A stretch of DNA of 45,703 nucleotides from Cyanobium sp. Aljojuca 7A6 (GTDB taxonomy: Bacteria > Cyanobacteriota > Cyanobacteriia > PCC-6307 > Cyanobiaceae). The position numbers were made by a program, and so were the translations under genes. This document shows positions 40,187-45,703 of this stretch, in pieces; position 1 is the stretch's first letter, and every line of letters starts with the position of its first letter. The stretch is from assembly GCF_024346455.1 (NCBI RefSeq), contig NZ_JAGQCY010000020.1, positions 1-45,703 on the forward strand. Reading direction: 5' to 3'. Below the pieces are notes generated by a model. It had not been told where the DNA came from. It worked only from the letters and a program-made list of their open reading frames with translations, and made no database searches.

Positions 40187-41581
40187 GTGTGGAAGGAGCC
40201 TTCCTCTGCCCTTGCTGGGCCCGCTGCCCTAGCCGGGCCCGTCACCCAACCCCGGCCGGCGCTGGTGGCCACGGTGGAGCCGGGATCGATCGCCGAGGAG
40301 CTCGGCTTTCAGCCCGGTGATCGCCTGCGCAGCATCAACGGGATACGGCCGAGGGACTTGATCGACGTCCAGGTGCTCCAGGGGGAGGAGGAGCTGGTGC
40401 TGGAGGTGGAAGACCCCGATGGCAGCCTGCACGTGGTGGAGCTGGAAAAAGACCTGGACGAGGGGCTGGGGCTGGGCTTCAGCGAAGCCCTGTTCGATGG
40501 CCTGCGCCAATGCAACAACCACTGCCCCTTCTGCTTCATCGACCAGCAACCGCCCGGGCGACGCGGCAGTCTCTACCTCAAGGACGATGACTACCGGCTC
40601 AGCTTCCTTTACGGCTCCTACCTCACCCTCACCAACCTGAGCCCGGCCGACTGGAGCCGGATCGAAGAGCAGCGCCTCTCCCCCCTGTTCGTGTCGGTCC
40701 ATGCCACCGACCCGGAGCTCCGCAGCCGCCTGCTGGTCAACCCGCGGGCCGGTCTGCTGCTGGAGCAGCTGGCCTGGTTCGCCGAGCGGCGCCTGCAGAT
40801 CCACGCCCAGGTGGTGGTGTGTCCGGGGCTGAACGACGGAGAGGCCCTGGAGCGCACCCTCACCGACCTGGCGCGCTTCGCCACCGGACCCTGGCCGGCG
40901 GTGCTCTCCACCGCCGTGGTGCCGGTGGGTCTGACGCGCTTCCGGCCGGATGGCGATGCGCTGCGTCCGGTCGATCGCGATGGGGCCCTGGAGGTGATCG
41001 CTCGGGTGGAGCGTCTGCAGCGGATTTTTCAGGCCAGCACCGGCAGCCGCTTCGCCTGGCTCTCGGATGAGTGGTTCTTGATCGCTGGCCAGCCCCTGCC
41101 ACCCCGGGCCAGCTACGAAGACTTGCCCCAGCAGGAGAACGGCGTCGGCAGCATCCGCGCCTTCCTGGAGGCTTTGGAGGAAGCCACCCGAGAGCTCCCC
41201 ACCCGGATCGCCGGGGCACGTCGCTGCAGCTGGGTGGTGGGACAGCTGGTGGCGGAGGCGCTGCAACCGGTGGTGGAGCGCCTCAACAGCATTGAGGGGC
41301 TGGAGCTGTTGCTCCACGGCCTGCCCAGTCCCTACTGGGGCCAGGAGCAGGTGGTTACCGGGCTGCTCACAGGCTCGGACCTGATTGAGGGGCTCGGCGG
41401 CCGTGACCTGGGTGATGAACTGCTGCTGCCCAGGGTGATGCTGCGGGAGGGGGAGGAGGTGTTTCTCGACGACTCCACGCTGGCGGAGCTGCGCCTCCGC
41501 CTGCCCGTGCCGGTCCGGTTGCTGGGGGGTGCGGACGATCTGGTGGCCGCCTGCCTCGGCACCCCACGGGGAGATGCTTAA
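40187..41581 (+). CDS. PDZ/DUF512 radical-SAM-like protein (TIGR03279 cyanobacterial FeS protein)
   Basis: The 464-residue protein starts at GTG 40187. It has an N-terminal PDZ-like segment (LVATVEPGSIAEELGFQPGD). A cysteine cluster motif CNNHCPFCFIDQQPPG, in the radical SAM position, follows, then LFVSVHATDPELR. The C-terminal DUF512-type region includes LNDGEALERTLTDLARF and CSWVVGQLVAEAL. These are the features of TIGR03279, a cyanobacterial iron-sulfur protein of unknown function. The PDZ and metal-cluster parts together suggest a redox or SAM-dependent modification, but the substrate is unknown. Confidence 0.9.
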   Translation: MWKEPSSALAGPAALAGPVTQPRPALVATVEPGSIAEELGFQPGDRLRSINGIRPRDLIDVQVLQGEEELVLEVEDPDGSLHVVELEKDLDEGLGLGFSEALFDGLRQCNNHCPFCFIDQQPPGRRGSLYLKDDDYRLSFLYGSYLTLTNLSPADWSRIEEQRLSPLFVSVHATDPELRSRLLVNPRAGLLLEQLAWFAERRLQIHAQVVVCPGLNDGEALERTLTDLARFATGPWPAVLSTAVVPVGLTRFRPDGDALRPVDRDGALEVIARVERLQRIFQASTGSRFAWLSDEWFLIAGQPLPPRASYEDLPQQENGVGSIRAFLEALEEATRELPTRIAGARRCSWVVGQLVAEALQPVVERLNSIEGLELLLHGLPSPYWGQEQVVTGLLTGSDLIEGLGGRDLGDELLLPRVMLREGEEVFLDDSTLAELRLRLPVPVRLLGGADDLVAACLGTPRGDA

Positions 41582-41607
41582 GCTCGGGCGGAAGCGAACG
41601 GTTCAAC

Positions 41608-43317
41608 GTGAGGCCCCAACCACTCCTGCTAGCGGCACTGGTGGTGCTTCCGTCGGTTGGCGTTCAGATGTTGCCGGCAGGGGCCCAGACGGCTCCTGCC
41701 CCTGCAAGCCAGGCGATTCCGGCTGTTGAGCCCCTGCCCCTGGCTCCCGAGGTCAAGGGATCCCGGCCGAAGTCCAATCCGAACGTGCTGGCTCCCGCCG
41801 CCAAGGAGCTGCCCCCCGCCCTGCAGGATCTTCGGGCTCCCAATCCCCTGGCCCTGCCGGTGAAGCCGGCCCAGGTCCGCATCCGGGAATTGCGCCCCCT
41901 CGGCCTGGCCGATGTCGAAACCCTGGTCGAAGTCAATAACCCAGAGCTCAAGGCGATCGCCAGCCAGGTGGAGCAGGCCCAGTCGGCCCTGCGCGCCCAG
42001 ATCGCCCTCTGGTACCCCAACATCTCTCTCAACGCCACCAGCCTGCCCACCTACACCGGAGGGCAGCAGTTCAGCAGCGCCTTCACGGGCACTGGTCAGC
42101 AAGCCGGCAACACGATCACCAGCATCTGGCGGATGTCGGCGGTTCTTCAGGCCACATGGGGCCTGATCAACCCCACTCGCACGCCCCAGATCGCCGCGGC
42201 CCGCGACAGGTTTGAGCAGGCCAAGAACCAATACCTGATCGGTCTGCGGGTCCGGCGTCTGGAAGCAGCGGTGGCTTTCTTCGATCTTCAGGTCTCCGAC
42301 GAAACCGTTCGCATCGGCCAGGAGTCCGTGCGCTCCTCCCTGGTGAGCCTGCGGGATGCCAAGGCCCGTTTCCAGGCTGGGGTGGCCACCAAGCTGGAGG
42401 TGCTGGAAGCGGAAACCCAGCTGGCCCGTGACCAGCAGGTGCTCACCCAGGGCCTGTCCGACCAGGCCATCGCCCGCCGCGGCCTCGCGGCCATCCTGGA
42501 TTTGCCCCAGGATGTGACCCCCACCTCCAAGGAGCCTTCCCGGGTGGTGGGATCCTGGTTGCCCTCGTTGCAGGAAAGCATCGTTGCCGCCTACGCCTTC
42601 CGCGAAGAGCTCGACAACGTCCTGCTCAACATCTCCATCGCCAACAGCGAGGCGAACACCGCCTTGGGCCGGGTCCAGCCGTTTCTGAACATCGCCTACG
42701 GCTTCACCGGTGGTCGCACCAGCGGTATTCAGTTCGCTAACCGCAACCAACAAGGTGTCAACTTCGGCAACCAGAGCTGGTCGGTCGAGAACACGGTCGG
42801 CCTCAACCTCAACTGGACCTTGTTCGATGGCGGTGCCGCCCGGGCCAACTACCGCCGCCAGAAGCAGGTGGCTGAGCAGAACACCTACCAGTTCGCCCAA
42901 CAGCGCGACACGATCCGCCGGGAGGTGGAAACCAATTTCTACGAGCTGGAGAAGAACAACCGCAACATCACCACCACCTCCCGCGAGGTGATCTCCACGA
43001 GGGAATCCCTGCGTCTGGCCCGCCTGCGCTTCCAGGCCGGAGTCACCACCCAGCGGGAGGTGGTCGACACCCAGAGGGATCTCACCCAGGCCGAAGTGCG
43101 CTGGTCGACGGCCATCTCTGATTACAACAAGGCCCTGGCCCGGTTGCGGCGCTTCACCGGCCTCGACCAGGTCGGCCTTTGCCAGCGCCAGTCGCTGCCG
43201 GCCACCAGTCCGAGGCCGGCCGGGTCGGCCTTGATTCCGGTGGAGCCCCAGCCGCTGATTCCGGCCTGTCGGGCGGGCAGTCCGATCGGGCCCGAGGTCA
43301 TGCCGCCGGGGTCCTGA
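41608..43317 (+). CDS. TolC-family outer-membrane channel protein
   Basis: The 569-residue protein has a signal peptide (residues about 1-26, cut near AGA-QTA). A Pro/Ala-rich spacer (about 27-90) follows, then the duplicated TolC domain. The first repeat has VETLVEVNNPELKAIASQVE and FQAGVATKLEVLEAETQL; the second has VGLNLNWTLFDGGAARANYR and FQAGVTTQREVVDTQRDL. TolC trimers form the exit duct of type I secretion and efflux pumps. No fusion or inner-membrane pump partner lies next to it. The start is GTG 41608. It sits 26 bases after the TIGR03279 gene and may be read through from it. Confidence 0.94.
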   Translation: MRPQPLLLAALVVLPSVGVQMLPAGAQTAPAPASQAIPAVEPLPLAPEVKGSRPKSNPNVLAPAAKELPPALQDLRAPNPLALPVKPAQVRIRELRPLGLADVETLVEVNNPELKAIASQVEQAQSALRAQIALWYPNISLNATSLPTYTGGQQFSSAFTGTGQQAGNTITSIWRMSAVLQATWGLINPTRTPQIAAARDRFEQAKNQYLIGLRVRRLEAAVAFFDLQVSDETVRIGQESVRSSLVSLRDAKARFQAGVATKLEVLEAETQLARDQQVLTQGLSDQAIARRGLAAILDLPQDVTPTSKEPSRVVGSWLPSLQESIVAAYAFREELDNVLLNISIANSEANTALGRVQPFLNIAYGFTGGRTSGIQFANRNQQGVNFGNQSWSVENTVGLNLNWTLFDGGAARANYRRQKQVAEQNTYQFAQQRDTIRREVETNFYELEKNNRNITTTSREVISTRESLRLARLRFQAGVTTQREVVDTQRDLTQAEVRWSTAISDYNKALARLRRFTGLDQVGLCQRQSLPATSPRPAGSALIPVEPQPLIPACRAGSPIGPEVMPPGS

Positions 43318-43323
43318 GGCCCG

Positions 43324-44718
43324 TTGTCATCCCACCTCCGCTCCGGTCTCTCCCTTACCGCCACCATGCGCCTGGGTCTCTTCCAGGGATGCCTGGGCTG
43401 CCTGGCGGTGATCTTTTCCGGTCTGCTTAACCGGATCATGCTCAGTGAGCTGGGCTTTCCCGGACTGCTGGTGGGTGGCGCCCTGGCCTTTGAGCAATTC
43501 GTGGCCCCGTCAAGGGTGCTGTTCGGCCAGATTTCCGATGCCCATCCCCTGGCCTCCCGTCACCGGGTTCCCTACGTCCTGATCGGCACGGCGGCGTTCT
43601 GCCTGCTGGCGGTGTTGTCGGTGCCTCTGATCTTTGAGGTCGGGCGTCTGCTGCAGGACGGCAGCCAGCCCGGCCTGGCCCTGGGCATCGCGGCCCTCTG
43701 CGGCCTGTTTGCCCTCTATGGCCTGGCGATTTCCCTGGCGACCACCCCCTACCTGGCCCTGGTGATTGACCGCACCAGCGAACAGGAGCGGCCCCGGGCG
43801 GTGAGCATCATCTGGTGCATGCTCACGGTCGGCATCGTCATCGGCGCCGTGGCCATCGGCGTGAGCCTGCGCTCCCTTGACGGGGTCAGCGATCCGGTGG
43901 TGCTGCAGGCGACCCTTTCCCGCTTCATGTCGATCGTGGCGGCGGCGGTGATGCTTCTGACGGTCGTGGCCACCTGGGGAATGGAAGCGCCCCTGCGCGA
44001 GCGCAGCGACGGGACAACGGCCCGTCGGGAGGATGCCATCGGCCTTCGACAGTCCTGGACTCTGATCACCTCCAGCCGCCAGGTGCTGATCTTCTTTTCC
44101 TTCCTGATCCTGTTCACCCTCGCCCTGTTCCTGCAGGATCCGGTGCTGGAGAGCTACGGCGCCCAGGTCTTCGCCATGCCGATCGCCGCCACGGCCCAGC
44201 TCAACGCCTTCTGGGGCGTCGGCACCCTGGTGGGCTTGCTGCTGGCGGGGCTCTGGGTGGTCCCACGGCTCGGCAAGATGGCCACCGCTCGCCTGGGCTG
44301 CCAGCTGATCGCCCTGTCCCTGCTCCTGCTGATCGTGGCGGGCCTGACGGCGAGGATCCCCTTCCTTCAGGCCGTGATGGTGCTGTTCGGGCTGGCGGCG
44401 GGCATCGGCACCAACAGCGCCCTGTGCCTGATGCTCGATCTCACCTTGCCTCAGGCGGCTGGCACCTTCGTCGGGGTCTGGGGTCTGGCCCAGGCCCTGT
44501 CCAGAGCGATCGGCAAACTGCTCGGGGGGGGCTTGTATGACATCGGCCGCTCCCTGCCCCTGGGGGAGGGACCCTATGGAGCTTTTGCCCTTGTGCTCGG
44601 TGTGGAGTTGCTGGTGGCTCTGGCGGCCCTGGTGCTGTTGTCTCGCGTCAACGTGCGCCAGTTCCGGGAAGACACTTCCCGCAGCCTTAGCCAGGTCCTG
44701 GAGTTGGAACTGGGATGA
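43324..44718 (+). CDS. PucC/BCH-type MFS protein (pigment-protein assembly or transport)
   Basis: The protein has about 464 residues and 12 membrane helices. The opening MRLGLFQGCLGCLAVIFSGL, then LNRIMLSELGFPGLLVGGAL and FVAPSRVLFGQISDAHPLASRHR, match the PucC/BCH family, whose bacterial members act in light-harvesting complex assembly. In cyanobacteria it is thought to concern chlorophyll or carotenoid handling. The start is a TTG 6 bases after the tolC-like gene; an ATG at 43366 is also possible. Its last bases overlap the next gene (ATGA). Confidence 0.88.
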   Translation: MSSHLRSGLSLTATMRLGLFQGCLGCLAVIFSGLLNRIMLSELGFPGLLVGGALAFEQFVAPSRVLFGQISDAHPLASRHRVPYVLIGTAAFCLLAVLSVPLIFEVGRLLQDGSQPGLALGIAALCGLFALYGLAISLATTPYLALVIDRTSEQERPRAVSIIWCMLTVGIVIGAVAIGVSLRSLDGVSDPVVLQATLSRFMSIVAAAVMLLTVVATWGMEAPLRERSDGTTARREDAIGLRQSWTLITSSRQVLIFFSFLILFTLALFLQDPVLESYGAQVFAMPIAATAQLNAFWGVGTLVGLLLAGLWVVPRLGKMATARLGCQLIALSLLLLIVAGLTARIPFLQAVMVLFGLAAGIGTNSALCLMLDLTLPQAAGTFVGVWGLAQALSRAIGKLLGGGLYDIGRSLPLGEGPYGAFALVLGVELLVALAALVLLSRVNVRQFREDTSRSLSQVLELELG

Positions 44719-45530
44719 CGCCTCTTTCCCCACAACCCCTCGACCCTCGGCTGGAGACCTTGATTGATCGGGTCGCCGAGCGGCAGCGCGCCGATTTCGG
44801 CCACAGCCACCCGGATCTGAAGGCGGATGGCTCCTTCATCACCGCCTGTGATCGCTGGAGCGACGCCACGCTGGTCGAGGGGCTGGCGGAGCTGTTCCCT
44901 GGAGAGGGCGTCCTCAGCGAGGAAGGCCGGCAGCAGGTTCCCGCGAGCCCCGCTTACTGGGTGGTGGATCCGCTGGATGGCACCACCAACTTCGCCGCCG
45001 GCATCCCCTATTGGGCGATCTCGATGGCCCGCTTCGAGGCCGGAGTGCCGGTGCTGGGGATCCTGGATGTGCCGCCGCTGCGTCAGCGCATCGTGGCCAT
45101 CCGGGGTCTCGGCGCCTGGCGCAACGGCAAACCCATTCCGCCGCCGGCCCAGCAATTGCACAACGCCGGCTGTGCCTCCCTTTGCAGCCGATCGATCCGT
45201 GTGCTTCAGAAGCTGCCGCACCGTCCGTTTCCCGGAAAGATCCGCCTGCTGGGCGTGGCCAGCTTGAACCTGGTATCGGTGGCCATGGGCCAGACCATGG
45301 CGGCCCTGGAGGCCACTCCGAAGATCTGGGACCTGGCAGCGGCCTGGCTGGTGCTGGAGGAATTGGGCTGTCCCCTGCGTTGGCTTGGACCAAGTCCGCA
45401 AGGGCTGCAGGCCGGGACGGACCTGGCTGAGACGAACTTTCCGGTCTTGGTGGCCAACCGCCAGGAGACATTGGATCGCTTCATGCCCTGGGCTGAAGCC
45501 CTTGAGACGTCTGAGCCCCCAATGAGGTGA
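44715..45530 (+). CDS. Inositol monophosphatase family enzyme
   Basis: The 271-residue protein has the metal-binding motifs LSEEG (acid ligand), WVVDPLDGTTNFAAGIPYWA and the C-terminal KIWDLAAAWLVLEELGC. These define the magnesium-dependent phosphatase family. In bacteria the family acts on inositol phosphates, histidinol phosphate or PAP; the substrate here is not assigned. Its start overlaps the MFS gene, and its stop TGA is directly followed by the putative rRNA -10 element. Confidence 0.92.
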   Translation: MTPLSPQPLDPRLETLIDRVAERQRADFGHSHPDLKADGSFITACDRWSDATLVEGLAELFPGEGVLSEEGRQQVPASPAYWVVDPLDGTTNFAAGIPYWAISMARFEAGVPVLGILDVPPLRQRIVAIRGLGAWRNGKPIPPPAQQLHNAGCASLCSRSIRVLQKLPHRPFPGKIRLLGVASLNLVSVAMGQTMAALEATPKIWDLAAAWLVLEELGCPLRWLGPSPQGLQAGTDLAETNFPVLVANRQETLDRFMPWAEALETSEPPMR

Positions 45531-45536
45531 TATGAT
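45531..45536 (+). promoter_or_regulatory. Possible rRNA operon promoter -10 element
   Basis: TATGAT (five of six consensus bases) immediately follows the phosphatase stop codon. The only nearby -35-like string, TTGAGA at 45502-45507, is 23 bases away, which is too far. No better one is seen, so the promoter is inferred only from the -10 box and the structured leader that follows. Confidence 0.45.
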
Positions 45537-45542
45537 TTTGGA

Positions 45543-45703
45543 CTGCGCCCCACCAGAGCGAGAGCTCAAGTGGGAGGCGGGCTTACTGAGACTGAGAGGC
45601 GCGAGCCGACGGTGCTGTAAGTTTTCTGAGTCGCCGGGAGGCGACGCGCCGCGAGAGCCCCGGAAGGGGTGGAGCGGTAGAACCTGGACAACCAAAAAAG
45701 TTT
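45543..45703 (+). promoter_or_regulatory. Structured leader, probably of an rRNA operon (boxB/boxA-like)
   Basis: The last 160 bases are non-coding and rich in short stems: GTCGCC-GGGA-GGCGAC (45630-45645) and CCCC-GGAA-GGGG (45658-45669). The second is followed by GAACCTGGACAACC at 45680-45693. Stem-plus-GAACC(T)-type boxA elements are typical of cyanobacterial rRNA leaders and spacers, where they serve antitermination. The next gene would then be 16S rRNA just outside the window. An alternative is another structured small RNA, but no RNase P, tmRNA or 6S signature is seen. Confidence 0.55.

Noticed and set aside
45502..45536. A complete -35/-10 promoter formed by TTGAGA and TATGAT
   Set aside because: The spacing is 23 bases, too long for a normal promoter, so only the -10 element is reported.
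45543..45703. RNase P RNA or tmRNA at the window end
   Set aside because: The conserved RNase P core strings and the tmRNA tRNA-like ends are absent from what can be seen.

Overview
The window is about 45.7 kb of very GC-rich, densely packed DNA from a cyanobacterium. The photosynthetic and cyanobacterial gene set (psbD 3' end, psbU, ndhO, crtQ zeta-carotene desaturase, a PucC-like pigment-associated MFS protein, DUF751, DUF3120, DUF4346, the TIGR03279-type PDZ/radical SAM protein, three SLH/OprB porins) together with the base composition points to the Cyanobium / Synechococcus picocyanobacterial group. The genus is an inference. About 46 protein genes can be supported. No transposase, integrase, CRISPR array or tRNA was recognised. 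The window reads as stable chromosomal backbone.

Layout. Positions 1-143 hold the end of a psbD gene that is not followed by psbC, so it is probably the solo second copy. A terminator and about 480 bases of mostly non-coding DNA with a tiny ORF and a long hairpin follow. Positions 628-7040 (minus strand) form a four-gene membrane glycosylation operon: GT83/ArnT-like, PMT-like with a TPR tail, a methyltransferase-GT2 fusion, and a UPF0104 membrane protein. Positions 7168-12983 hold three tandem outer-membrane porins, each with its own leader and 3' hairpin. Positions 13101-19506 carry a J-domain protein, ndhO, a TIGR01777 epimerase, an LpxB-like protein, a TPR protein, an A-type Fe-S carrier, crtQ and a SRPBCC protein. 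Positions 19472-24378 carry a lipoprotein, hemD with a GT2-TPR protein, a GH3 hexosaminidase, rbfA and DUF751. Positions 24454-29925 carry a GST, aroK, a fused double PTPS, a RibD-C-like reductase, an acyltransferase-like DUF482 protein and DUF4346. Positions 29949-36099 carry an uncharacterised membrane-anchored protein, a B12/radical SAM enzyme, a PetL-like peptide, an MFS exporter, rimO and a VKOR-thioredoxin fusion. Positions 36110-45530 carry nadB, psbU, DUF3120, uppP, the PDZ/radical SAM protein, a TolC-type channel, the PucC-like MFS protein and an inositol-monophosphatase-family enzyme. The last 173 bases look like the promoter and structured leader of an rRNA operon whose 16S gene would lie just outside.

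How the parts connect. Several genes serve the envelope: the glycosylation operon, the porins, LpxB-like, GH3, UppP and TolC. Others serve photosynthesis and pigments: PsbD, PsbU, NdhO, CrtQ, HemD, PucC-like and PetL-like. A pterin/flavin pair (double PTPS plus reductase) overlaps at its stop and start codons.

The most interesting signal is in the porin cluster. All three porins carry GTGTGAGGA just before the start codon, the complement of the conserved unpaired motif of the cyanobacterial sRNA Yfr1, which is known to repress porin mRNAs. The 3' UTR of each porin also carries CCTCACA (up to TCCTCACAC), complementary to the same site and placed just before the 3' hairpin, as the Yfr1 motif sits before its own terminator. 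This suggests self-, cross- or 3'UTR-sRNA regulation of porins that I do not know to have been described.
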